This document shows positions 6,674-14,008 of a DNA stretch of 31,211 bases, piece by piece; within the stretch, counting starts at the first letter, position 1; each line of letters starts with the position of its first letter. A program made the position numbers and the translations under genes. The notes below the pieces were generated by a model. The model had not been told where the DNA came from and made no database searches. It saw only the letters and a list, made by a program, of their open reading frames with translations. Source of the DNA: CAKOSP01 sp964369845 (GTDB lineage Bacteria; Bacillota_I; Bacilli_A; RF39; UBA660); the NCBI GenBank assembly GCA_964369845.1, contig CAYJFJ010000014.1, positions 1-31,211 on the forward strand, written 5' to 3'.

Positions 6674-8218
6674 ATGAACAAGATAAAAACTTTTATACAA
6701 AATAAACAAAAATCACTTTTATATATAGTTGCACAAGTAATAATAGTGTTTATATTAATATTAGTAGTACTTTTAGGATTTTCATATGGATATTTAGGGC
6801 CAGTAGACCCTGAAGATGTTAAAACTACAGTAGATGTTTCATCATCAGAAACTAGTGAGTTATTTTTTACAAAAGGAACAGATGTATCACTAACAATAGG
6901 TTCAGAAAACTTTACTGAAAGTACAGGATTTGTAACAAGTGAAGCAGTATCTACAGCAACACTTAAAAAATCTGCTGAAATAGCATCAGTTACAGAAAAA
7001 TATCAAGTATATTTAAATATAAAAGATAATAATTATGTGTATACAACAGCGGCTAAAACTCCAGAACTTATTTTAACTATTACTAATCCAGCAGGAGAAG
7101 TAGTAACAAGTATAGATGGACTAAACTATGTTACATCAACAGACCCAAATACTGGAGCAGTAGTAAGTGGTTTTGATATAACAACTCATAAAGGACTTAT
7201 CAAAATAGCAGAAGACTACTCAATAACAACAACTTCAGAAAAAGTAGATAACTGGAAAATAGAAGTTACATTTGTAGATTTAGCAACTAATCAAGAAGCA
7301 AATGAAGGAAGAACTTTCTCATCTGATTTCTTATTACAAGCAGATAAAATCATATTACTAAATGACCATATTATAGAACTACATGCAGGAACTGATGGAA
7401 GTAATGACTTATATTATACAAATAATGCAGAATATAGATATTCAGGAGAGACTCCTAATAATTATGTATTGTTTAACGATGAACTTTGGAGAATAATCGG
7501 AGTATTTGATGATAATTCTCATGGAGTGACTGATACTAATTTAGTTAAAATAATTAAAGAAGAAAAAATTGGCAATTATATGTTTGATAATAAAGTTGAT
7601 AATTACGGTAATGGTTACAATTCATGGTCGGATGATAGTGGAGGAGCAGAAATTAATCAACTTTTAAATAGTTATTATTATAATAGTAACGCAGCACCAT
7701 ACAATTTAGCGGGCTGTGAAAGCCCAGGTCAAATATATGATAGTATGAGTACATGTGATTTTACTACAATAGGTATATCGGATTACTATAGAAATATGAT
7801 ACAAGAATCTACATGGTACCTAGGAGGTTTTTCGTTGGCTGAAACTACAGCATCAGAAGCTTATATAGCAGAAAGAGGTGACAGCACTTCAAATTCTCCA
7901 GGGGCACATCAAAAATTCATTGGAAATATTGGTTTAATGTATGCTAGTGATTATAGATACGGGTCTTATCCAAGCGGATGGGATATAGGTATGGATGAAG
8001 CTCACAGAGAAATAAATTGGCTGAATCCTAGTGATGCGCGTACAATCACCCCTTTCACAAAAGTTTCGAGTTATGTCTGGTCTGTTCACATATCTTACTT
8101 AGATGAATTTGATGCTAATCTTGATTTAGACATTTTCCCAGTCTTATATCTAAATACTAATGTAAGAATAACAGATGGAACAGGAACTGAAACAAACCCA
8201 TATTTACTAGAAATGTAA
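6674..8218 (+). CDS. N-terminally anchored cell-surface protein, unknown function
   Basis: 514 residues with SD AAGGAAA before the ATG. A basic start and one long hydrophobic segment (about residues 14-40) anchor it to the membrane; nearly everything else should be outside. Residues 45-220 are Thr/Ser/Val-rich and beta-strand-like (TITNPAGEVVTSIDGLNYV), resembling an Ig-like or stalk region. The C-terminal part, from about 235, carries EYRYSGETPNNYVLFNDELWRIIG, a Trp/Gly/Tyr-rich middle, and the end FPVLYLNTNVRITDGTGTETNPYLL. I recall this arrangement from repeated surface proteins of gut Bacilli, possibly DUF6273-like. C348 and C361 could form a disulphide. Codon use looks less AT-biased than in neighbours. 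No sortase motif is seen. Function is unknown. Confidence 0.75.
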   Translation: MNKIKTFIQNKQKSLLYIVAQVIIVFILILVVLLGFSYGYLGPVDPEDVKTTVDVSSSETSELFFTKGTDVSLTIGSENFTESTGFVTSEAVSTATLKKSAEIASVTEKYQVYLNIKDNNYVYTTAAKTPELILTITNPAGEVVTSIDGLNYVTSTDPNTGAVVSGFDITTHKGLIKIAEDYSITTTSEKVDNWKIEVTFVDLATNQEANEGRTFSSDFLLQADKIILLNDHIIELHAGTDGSNDLYYTNNAEYRYSGETPNNYVLFNDELWRIIGVFDDNSHGVTDTNLVKIIKEEKIGNYMFDNKVDNYGNGYNSWSDDSGGAEINQLLNSYYYNSNAAPYNLAGCESPGQIYDSMSTCDFTTIGISDYYRNMIQESTWYLGGFSLAETTASEAYIAERGDSTSNSPGAHQKFIGNIGLMYASDYRYGSYPSGWDIGMDEAHREINWLNPSDARTITPFTKVSSYVWSVHISYLDEFDANLDLDIFPVLYLNTNVRITDGTGTETNPYLLEM

Positions 8219-8224
8219 TATATT

Positions 8225-8248
8225 AAACGGCTATAAAGTCGTTTTTTT
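8225..8248 (+). terminator. Terminator after the surface protein gene
   Basis: Stem AAACGGCT/AGTCGTTT (one G:T pair) with loop ATAA runs into a T-tract, 7 nt after the stop. Confidence 0.92.
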
Positions 8249-8257
8249 ATGAAATAT

Positions 8258-8286
8258 TTGTAAAAATAATAAATTTATGCTAGAAT
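8258..8286 (+). promoter_or_regulatory. Promoter for the second metallopeptidase gene
   Basis: TTGTAA (8258-8263), 17 bp, then TAGAAT (8281-8286) with the TATGC extension. It lies 24 nt before the GTG start. Confidence 0.7.
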
Positions 8287-8310
8287 AACCAGTACATTCA
8301 GGGGGATGCT

Positions 8311-9762
8311 GTGAATAAGAATAAAAAGATGAAATTGCTAAGAAGAAGCATAATAATTGGATTATGTGCTATTGCAAGTATAATAAGTTTAAAACAAAGT
8401 GAAAAAGAAGTTGGCAAAGAAAGAAAAGAAGAAAAAATATATAATCATGAAACTTTATTAAAAAGTTATGTAGCTATTAAAGATTTTTATAATTTAGAAA
8501 AGACAAACATTGCAGATATAAATGTAAAACCGATAGAGTTAAGTGAAAATATTAGTAAAGAATATTTGTTAGAATTAATAAATAATGAATATATAAAGTT
8601 GGATATAAATTTAAGTAAAAAATATTTTGATTATGAACATGTAATAAGTGAAAGTGATGAAAAGACAAATTATTACGGAGCATTTGATAATATTACAGCA
8701 GAAATGCTAGTAAATAAAATAATTAGTAATAATAATAATTATGAAACAGATGACACGTTAACGTCATTTTTTAAGAAAAGTGAAAAAAACGAAGAAATAT
8801 TAATTGAAATAATAGATGAACTTCTTGAAAGTGATTTCATTGATGACAGTGATATATTAAAATTAAGTGATCTAAAAATATTAGTAAGTACCTATTACAG
8901 AGAAAATGATTATTCAGCTTTTTATACAAGTGAAGAAAATGTTATATTACTTGATAAGGAATATTGTTTTGATTGGACTGATGTAGAAAAGATAGAGAAA
9001 AAAACACTTATTCATGAACTTGGTCATGTACTAGAAAGTAATGAAGTAAATATTTTGCCGTCTTTTTTGCAAGAAGCGACAGTAAATACAAATGCTTACT
9101 ATATACTAGGTGATGATTATTATGAAATGAATACTTACTTATATGAAAGTTATTTAGAAAATGCATTTTTAGTTCTTGGATTGTCAAATAGAGTAGATAT
9201 TACTAAGTATTTCGAAACAATTTTTAAAAACGATATTAAAGCTTACTATGAAATTTTAGGATATAACACTACAGAAGAAAAACATATATTAGGTGATTAT
9301 TTAGTTAATTTAGATTATTTAGCTCTTACTAGAGATGATATTTACACTGAATCTGAAATTTATAAGTATAGTGATGAAGAAAAAGAATTAATTGAAATAT
9401 ATACTTTATATGATTTATATTTAAAAGCTATAGAAAATACAATAAATACGCTAGATAAGTCTACTAGTTATGAAGAAAATGTAAGTATTTTAAATCAAAT
9501 AAATAATTTATTTTTTAAAAACGATCTTATAAGATACAGTATTGATAAAAATGTTATTCAGTTATTTCATAACTACAAAGCAATATATGAATTTACACAT
9601 AAATACTTAGAAATTTATTATGGCAAAGAAAATGGTGCAAGATATTCAGTTATCACAAATGATTATAGTAATTTATATGGTTATAAAAAAATTACATTTA
9701 GTTTATATTCAGAAATAAGTTTATCAAATTTTAGTAAAGATTATGTAAGAAAATTAGATTAA
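8311..9762 (+). CDS. Membrane-anchored or secreted HExxH zinc metallopeptidase-like protein (paralogue B)
   Basis: 483 residues from a GTG start, chosen because GGGGG (8301-8305) lies 5 nt before it; ATG codon 7 has no SD. A basic N-terminus and a hydrophobic segment (about residues 13-27, SIIIGLCAIASIISL) suggest export with the body outside the cell membrane. HELGH at 235-239 and E255 (LQEATVNTNAYY) form a likely HExxH...E zinc site. It is a paralogue of the product at 4245: both continue with a YESY segment, a Tyr-rich helix, ILG.(T/H).EEK and a LDYLA/YDYLA stretch. Identity is low outside these blocks. It has its own promoter and terminator. The protease target is unknown; the cotJ context suggests spore or cell-wall processing. 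Confidence 0.75.
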   Translation: MNKNKKMKLLRRSIIIGLCAIASIISLKQSEKEVGKERKEEKIYNHETLLKSYVAIKDFYNLEKTNIADINVKPIELSENISKEYLLELINNEYIKLDINLSKKYFDYEHVISESDEKTNYYGAFDNITAEMLVNKIISNNNNYETDDTLTSFFKKSEKNEEILIEIIDELLESDFIDDSDILKLSDLKILVSTYYRENDYSAFYTSEENVILLDKEYCFDWTDVEKIEKKTLIHELGHVLESNEVNILPSFLQEATVNTNAYYILGDDYYEMNTYLYESYLENAFLVLGLSNRVDITKYFETIFKNDIKAYYEILGYNTTEEKHILGDYLVNLDYLALTRDDIYTESEIYKYSDEEKELIEIYTLYDLYLKAIENTINTLDKSTSYEENVSILNQINNLFFKNDLIRYSIDKNVIQLFHNYKAIYEFTHKYLEIYYGKENGARYSVITNDYSNLYGYKKITFSLYSEISLSNFSKDYVRKLD

Positions 9763-9780
9763 AATACATAATCTTTTTTT
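9756..9780 (+). terminator. Terminator after the second metallopeptidase gene
   Basis: Stem AGATTA/TAATCT with a 7-nt loop and a T-tract. The TAA stop straddles the stem and loop. Confidence 0.8.
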
Positions 9781-9781
9781 T

Positions 9782-9792
9782 TATGTTATACT
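9782..9792 (+). promoter_or_regulatory. Extended -10 promoter for the DUF362 gene
   Basis: TATG-T-TATACT immediately follows the preceding terminator, 20 nt before the ATG at 9813. No good -35 is seen. Confidence 0.6.
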
Positions 9793-9812
9793 AAAAAAAA
9801 AGGATGGTATTT

Positions 9813-10829
9813 ATGAGTATAGTATATTTTAAGAAGTTAGATAAATTAGATGAAAGCATTAATGAAGTAATTTATGAAATGTTAAAAGAGTATATGCAAG
9901 AAGAAAAAGTTATCTTTGACGAAAATGTACCTTTAAAGGTACATTTTGGTGAGAAAGGTAATGAAACATATATCAAATCTAAGTATATGGATGGAATAAA
10001 GAAATATTTAAAAGAAAATGGTAAAAAGATTTCATACATAGAAACTAATGTATTGTATAAAGGTGAAAGAACTTTTACTGATAGTCATATTGCGCTTGCA
10101 AAAGAGCATGGATTTAGTGATTTGGACATTATAATAGCAGATGGTGCAGAAGAAAATGCATATGAGGAAGTAGAAGTTAATTTAAAAAACTTTAAAACTT
10201 GTAAAATAGGAAGTAAATTTAAAAATTATAAGAACTTTGTAGTAATATCACATTTTAAAGGACACACTATGGCAGGTTTTGGTGGTGCAATAAAGCAGCT
10301 AGCAATGGGTTTTGCATCAAGAGCAGGTAAAATGCATCAACATTCACAAAGTATTCCGATAATTAATGAAGATAAGTGTATAGCTTGCAGGATATGTGAA
10401 AATAAATGTCCAGTTAGAGCAATAAGTGTAGATGAATATGCAAAGATAAGCGAAGAAAAATGTATTGGCTGCGCATCATGTACACCAGTATGTCCAGTAA
10501 ATGCTATAACAAATACATGGGAAAGTAGTAATTTTCATGAAAAGTTAGCAGAATATGCATATGCAGCAACTAAAGGTAAAACAAATATTTATGTTCAGTA
10601 TGCATTTGATATAACAAAAGATTGTGACTGTCACGGTATAAAAATGAATCCAATAGCTCCTAATATTGGTGTGTTTATTTCAAATGACCCTGTAGCAATT
10701 GATTCATGTGCATTTGATTTATTTAAAAAAATGACAAATAATGATTCATTTGATTCAGCTATTATAACTCTTGATCATGCTGAAAAAATAGGTCTAGGAA
10801 CTAAAAAATATGAAATGAAAGAATTTTAA
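9813..10829 (+). CDS. DUF362 domain protein with two 4Fe-4S ferredoxin motifs
   Basis: 338 residues from the ATG at 9813; an earlier in-frame ATG at 9804 overlaps the AAGGATGG SD. The DUF362 part comes first, with the family's LKVHFGEKGN motif at 41-50 and SHFKGHTMAGFGGAIKQLAMG at about 146-166. Two bacterial ferredoxin clusters follow: C189-x2-C192-x2-C195-x3-C199-P and C217-x2-C220-x2-C223-x3-C227-P. A DUF362-like C-terminal part with DPVAIDSCAFDL follows. No signal peptide is seen, so it is cytoplasmic. It is presumed to be an iron-sulphur electron-transfer or redox protein; no substrate is established. The next gene begins 3 nt after the stop. A perfect 26-bp palindrome lies in the coding sequence at 9922-9947. 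Confidence 0.88.
   Translation: MSIVYFKKLDKLDESINEVIYEMLKEYMQEEKVIFDENVPLKVHFGEKGNETYIKSKYMDGIKKYLKENGKKISYIETNVLYKGERTFTDSHIALAKEHGFSDLDIIIADGAEENAYEEVEVNLKNFKTCKIGSKFKNYKNFVVISHFKGHTMAGFGGAIKQLAMGFASRAGKMHQHSQSIPIINEDKCIACRICENKCPVRAISVDEYAKISEEKCIGCASCTPVCPVNAITNTWESSNFHEKLAEYAYAATKGKTNIYVQYAFDITKDCDCHGIKMNPIAPNIGVFISNDPVAIDSCAFDLFKKMTNNDSFDSAIITLDHAEKIGLGTKKYEMKEF
9922..9947. repeat. Perfect 26-bp palindrome inside the DUF362 gene
   Basis: The half AAAATGTACCTTT (9922-9934) is followed directly by its exact reverse complement (9935-9947). It encodes the conserved ENVPLKVHF segment, so protein constraint may explain part of the sequence. Confidence 0.9.
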
Positions 10830-10832
10830 TAA

Positions 10833-11375
10833 ATGAAAAAAGAAGTAGAGCAGTTAATTAATACAGTTAATAATATAGATATTATAGAAGAAGATAATAA
10901 GTATTACTTCGTTATTTTACTAAGTGGTGAACCTATCAAATTTTTAATAAATGAAAAAAATATCATTGATTTAAGAAAAGAGTTTGAAGAATATAATTCA
11001 AAAATAGAACAGGAACATCAAAAAGAGTTAGATAAATTAGAAAAAAATGAATATAAAAAAATATTTATTTCATTTTTAAAAGGGATATTAATAACAAATT
11101 TAATTATTGTTTTATGCAATAGTATTTCTCTAGAAATGTCTCTTTTTTATCAAAATATGCTTCTTTTATTATTAACAAGTAAACCTCTTTACGACTTGAT
11201 GAAAATAATTTGTAGAAAATTAGAATTGCCAGAAATTAACTTTGAATTTTTTGAGTCGAAAGAAGAAAAAGAAGTAGAAACAAAACTTGGACTTGTCAAA
11301 ATAAAAAAATTATTGTTTGAACTAAAAAAAATTGAACTAACAAACTCTCAAGAAGAAAAAGTTAGAAAAAAATAG
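10833..11375 (+). CDS. Membrane protein, unknown function
   Basis: 180 residues; the family is not recognised. An N-terminal soluble part (1-78, acidic and Lys-rich, probably partly coiled) leads to two hydrophobic segments (about 79-97 and 103-119), then a charged cytoplasmic C-terminal region with many Lys and Glu. The ATG lies 3 nt after the DUF362 stop and lacks a clear SD, so expression probably depends on translational coupling. There is no terminator between the two genes. The layout (soluble domain, two close transmembrane segments, charged tail) resembles that of the larger product at 12859, although clear sequence similarity is not visible. Confidence 0.7.
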   Translation: MKKEVEQLINTVNNIDIIEEDNKYYFVILLSGEPIKFLINEKNIIDLRKEFEEYNSKIEQEHQKELDKLEKNEYKKIFISFLKGILITNLIIVLCNSISLEMSLFYQNMLLLLLTSKPLYDLMKIICRKLELPEINFEFFESKEEKEVETKLGLVKIKKLLFELKKIELTNSQEEKVRKK

Positions 11376-11418
11376 GGAATATACTATAATATTCTACGAA
11401 TTAGAGAGAATTTATATA

Positions 11419-11447
11419 TTGTATTTTATACACTTACTTAGTAAAAT
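11419..11447 (+). promoter_or_regulatory. Promoter with candidate operator for the HTH-NTPase-CYTH gene
   Basis: TTGTAT (11419-11424), 17 bp, then TAAAAT (11442-11447). The inverted repeat TGTAT-TTT-ATACA (11420-11432) covers the -35, and a further TGTATTT half-site begins at 11447. Since the gene encodes an XRE-type DNA-binding domain, this could be an autoregulatory site; that is inference. Confidence 0.45.
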
Positions 11448-11469
11448 GTATTTAGAGGGAAGTGATTAA

Positions 11470-12762
11470 ATGTCAATAGGTGAAAAAATAAGGGAACTAA
11501 GAAAAGGTGTAGGGCTTTCTCAAAAAGAGTTAGCAGATTTACTTAATTTATCTGATAAAACAGTATCTAAGTGGGAAACTGATATATCAGAGCCTAGTTT
11601 AAATCAATTAAAGTCAGTAGTGGAATTTTTCAGTATTTCATTAGATGATATTTTGGGAGAAACTGAAGAGAATAAAAAAATTAGCAGAATAGTATTAACA
11701 GGAGGTCCTTGTGCTGGTAAAACTACTGCTATGAGTTACATTCAAAATAAATTTTTAAAAGATGGTTATAAAGTAATATTTGTAGCAGAAACTGCAAGTG
11801 AATTAATAAATTCAGGAGTAACGCCAGATGTAGTCGGAGGAATGATTGAGTTTGAAAAAATACTAATAAAAATGCAAATAAAAAAAGAAAAAGAATACAA
11901 TCAAATAGCATCAAAAATCGATAAAGATAAAATATTAATAATTTATGATAGAGGTCTTGCAGATATAAAAGCTTATTTATCTGAAGTAGAATACAAGATA
12001 ATATTAAATTCACTTAAAATGTCAAACGTTGATTTAAGAGATAATTATGATGCAGTATTTCATTTAGTAACGGCGGCAAATGGAGCAGAAGAATTTTATA
12101 CACTAGATAATAATTCAGCTAGAAAAGAATCACTTGAAGACGCAAAAATATTAGATGAAAAAACTATTGATGCTTGGAAAGGTCATCCACATCTTAGAAT
12201 AATAGGTAACGAAAGAGATTTTTATGAAAAAATGAAATATTTGCTTAAATGTATGTCAAACTTTTTAGGAGAACCTGAACCATATGAAATAGAAAGAAAA
12301 TTTTTAATTGAATATCCAAACATTAAATTACTTGAGAAAAAAGCAGAAAAAATAGATATAGTACAAACGTATTTACAAAGTTCAAGTGGTGAGGAAGTAA
12401 GATTAAGACAACGAGGACAAAATGGAAGCTATACATATTATATGACTACAAAAATAGATGTAAGCAGTGCAAAAAGAATTGAAAAAGAGAAAAGATTATC
12501 ATACATGGAATACCAACAGTTATTAACTGAAGCAAAAGAAAATACATATCAAATTAATAAAACTAGATATTGTTTACCATTTAAAGGACAATATTTAGAA
12601 ATAGATATATATGATTTTTGGAGTGATCTAGCCATTTTAGAAGTGGAGCTTCAAAATGAAGATGATAATATTAAAGTACCTCAATATTTAAAAGTAATAG
12701 AAGAAGTTACAAATAAAAGTGAATATAGAAATTATTCATTAGCAAGAGGAAGATATAAATAA
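11470..12762 (+). CDS. Three-domain fusion: XRE-type HTH, AAA_28/NadR-like P-loop NTPase, CYTH
   Basis: 430 residues with SD GAGGGA. Residues 1-65 are an XRE helix-turn-helix (KIRELRKGVGLSQKELADLL, then DKTVSKWE). Residues 72-265 are a P-loop domain of the AAA_28/NadR kinase-like type: Walker A GGPCAGKT at 78-85, IIYDRG at 157-162 as the Walker B-like strand, and NSARKESLEDA. Residues 271-430 are a CYTH (triphosphate tunnel) domain with the ExExK signature EIERK at 273-277, VRLRQRG at 310-316, EKEKR at 338-342, LEIDIYDF at 376-383 and LEVEL at 390-394. The key CYTH residues look intact, so triphosphate or polyphosphate binding or hydrolysis is plausible. It may be a regulator gated by a nucleotide or phosphorylated ligand; the ligand and target are unknown. 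A strong terminator follows. Confidence 0.88.
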   Translation: MSIGEKIRELRKGVGLSQKELADLLNLSDKTVSKWETDISEPSLNQLKSVVEFFSISLDDILGETEENKKISRIVLTGGPCAGKTTAMSYIQNKFLKDGYKVIFVAETASELINSGVTPDVVGGMIEFEKILIKMQIKKEKEYNQIASKIDKDKILIIYDRGLADIKAYLSEVEYKIILNSLKMSNVDLRDNYDAVFHLVTAANGAEEFYTLDNNSARKESLEDAKILDEKTIDAWKGHPHLRIIGNERDFYEKMKYLLKCMSNFLGEPEPYEIERKFLIEYPNIKLLEKKAEKIDIVQTYLQSSSGEEVRLRQRGQNGSYTYYMTTKIDVSSAKRIEKEKRLSYMEYQQLLTEAKENTYQINKTRYCLPFKGQYLEIDIYDFWSDLAILEVELQNEDDNIKVPQYLKVIEEVTNKSEYRNYSLARGRYK

Positions 12763-12768
12763 TAAAAG

Positions 12769-12790
12769 AGCGTTTTATAACGCTTTTTTT
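12769..12790 (+). terminator. Terminator after the HTH-NTPase-CYTH gene
   Basis: Stem AGCGTT/AACGCT with loop TTAT, then T6. Confidence 0.93.
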
Positions 12791-12807
12791 TATATATTCA
12801 TAATAAA

Positions 12808-12836
12808 TTGACCAATGTATAATAAAGTGATATAAT
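12808..12836 (+). promoter_or_regulatory. Strong vegetative promoter for the gene at 12859
   Basis: TTGACC (12808-12813), 17 bp, then TATAAT (12831-12836) with a TG extension. This is the best sigma-A consensus in the window and predicts a leader of about 15 nt. Confidence 0.8.
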
Positions 12837-12858
12837 AAAACGCAAAAAAGGGGATAAA

Positions 12859-13929
12859 ATGGATAATTTAAAAGAGTTTTTGGAAGAAAAAATAGGTAAT
12901 ATAGATAATTTAAATATGAACGATTTATTTGAAGAAATTTATATAGAAAAAGAAGGAAGTGAATTCTTTTTAATAATTGAAGAAGATAATAAAAATAACA
13001 AAATATTAATAAAAAAAGAGAATTCAAAAGAAATAGCAATATTTTATTATAAAATATTTGATGTAGTAACTAATAAAAAAGAAGAAGAACAAAAAATCGG
13101 TAAAGCTGCCAATGACAAAATACTTAAATCATCAAATTCAATTAAAAAAGGATTTTTGAGTTCACTTTTAGTAATTGGGTTAATTCTAGCAAATGCAGTA
13201 GTAGCTAAAGATTTATGGCCACTTTGGTTAGGTTTATTTACTACATCGGTAACTACTACTATAGTAATGGGTAACAAAATTTTACAAAAACATTTTGAAA
13301 TAGATGATGAAATAGAAAAGTATTACGAAGTAAGAATAACTTTAAATACAGAGAAAAAGGTTAAAGAAACTGCTAATGCACTAATTGAAATTGTGAAAAG
13401 AGAATTTGAAGCGAAAAAAGAAGAAAAGATAATAAAATGTTCTAACATAAAAACAGTAAAATATAATTTATTTAAAATGTATGATATTGTAATATTATTA
13501 AGTGAATTATTAAAACAAATTACAAATGCAGAATATGAATATTGCATTATAGAAACAAATGATAAAATAACACATCATTATTTAATAAGAAAAGATTTGA
13601 AATCTAGTTTAGTAGATAAAATTAAAGAAGGAGAAGTGCCAGAAGAAGGTGCATTAATTTTAAAAACAGTTAATTCACCAAAAGAATTAAATTTAAATAA
13701 TCCACTTATAAATTTAGAAGAGTTAATGGGTAATTTAACTCAAGCAAAAAATGTGGGTTTCATTTCCGAATATTTAGAAAAATTGATGGAATATAGAAAA
13801 GTAAATGAATTATATAATTTTAATGAAAGTCAAATGAGTGATTTCTGGGAAATAGTTGTTAAACCAATTTTAAGTTCTCATCAAGATAGTAACAACCAAA
13901 ATAAAAGTAGAATCAGAAGTATAGATTAA
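12859..13929 (+). CDS. Membrane protein with a large cytoplasmic region, unknown function
   Basis: 356 residues; the family is not recognised. GGGG (12850-12853) is the SD. An acidic N-terminal domain (1-90) is followed by two hydrophobic segments (about 97-113, FLSSLLVIGLILANAVV, and 118-134, LWPLWLGLFTTSVTTT) with a Trp-rich turn between. A charged, probably helical C-terminal region of about 220 residues has EK-rich stretches (EIVKREFEAKKEEK), no evident catalytic motif and one TNAEYEYCIIETND segment. The gene has the strongest promoter seen here and its own terminator, so it is a monocistronic unit. It could be paired functionally with the similarly built product at 10833, on layout alone. 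Confidence 0.7.
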   Translation: MDNLKEFLEEKIGNIDNLNMNDLFEEIYIEKEGSEFFLIIEEDNKNNKILIKKENSKEIAIFYYKIFDVVTNKKEEEQKIGKAANDKILKSSNSIKKGFLSSLLVIGLILANAVVAKDLWPLWLGLFTTSVTTTIVMGNKILQKHFEIDDEIEKYYEVRITLNTEKKVKETANALIEIVKREFEAKKEEKIIKCSNIKTVKYNLFKMYDIVILLSELLKQITNAEYEYCIIETNDKITHHYLIRKDLKSSLVDKIKEGEVPEEGALILKTVNSPKELNLNNPLINLEELMGNLTQAKNVGFISEYLEKLMEYRKVNELYNFNESQMSDFWEIVVKPILSSHQDSNNQNKSRIRSID

Positions 13930-13948
13930 AACACTTTAAGTGTTTTTT
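13928..13948 (+). terminator. Terminator after the gene at 12859
   Basis: Stem AAAACACT/AGTGTTTT with loop TTA, then T residues. The stop codon overlaps the start of the stem. Confidence 0.85.
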
Positions 13949-13958
13949 CTTTGCCCAC

Positions 13959-13987
13959 TTGGTAAATATACCAATAAGTGTTAAAAT
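13959..13987 (+). promoter_or_regulatory. Promoter with overlapping inverted repeat before the U32 gene
   Basis: TTGGTA (13959-13964), 17 bp, then TAAAAT (13982-13987) preceded by TG. The -35 is also the left half of a perfect inverted repeat, TTGGTA-AATA-TACCAA (13959-13974), so a repressor could block RNA polymerase there. Confidence 0.5.
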
Positions 13988-14008
13988 GAAAGAAAAGGAA
14001 GAAGTTAA

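Noticed and set aside
8751..8773. Terminator-like hairpin (ATGAC/GTCAT followed by T6) inside the second metallopeptidase gene
   Set aside because: It is only a 5-bp stem with an 8-nt loop, lies in an intact coding frame, and such stems are expected by chance in DNA this AT-rich.
4245..9762. A mobile or phage origin of the protease/surface-protein block
   Set aside because: No integrase, transposase, flanking direct repeats or phage genes are present; the signals match those of neighbouring genes.
12707..13039. Antisense frame of 110 codons opposite the HTH fusion and membrane protein genes
   Set aside because: It is a Leu/Phe/Tyr-rich shadow of AT-rich coding DNA, has no SD or promoter, and crosses a terminator and a promoter of the plus strand.
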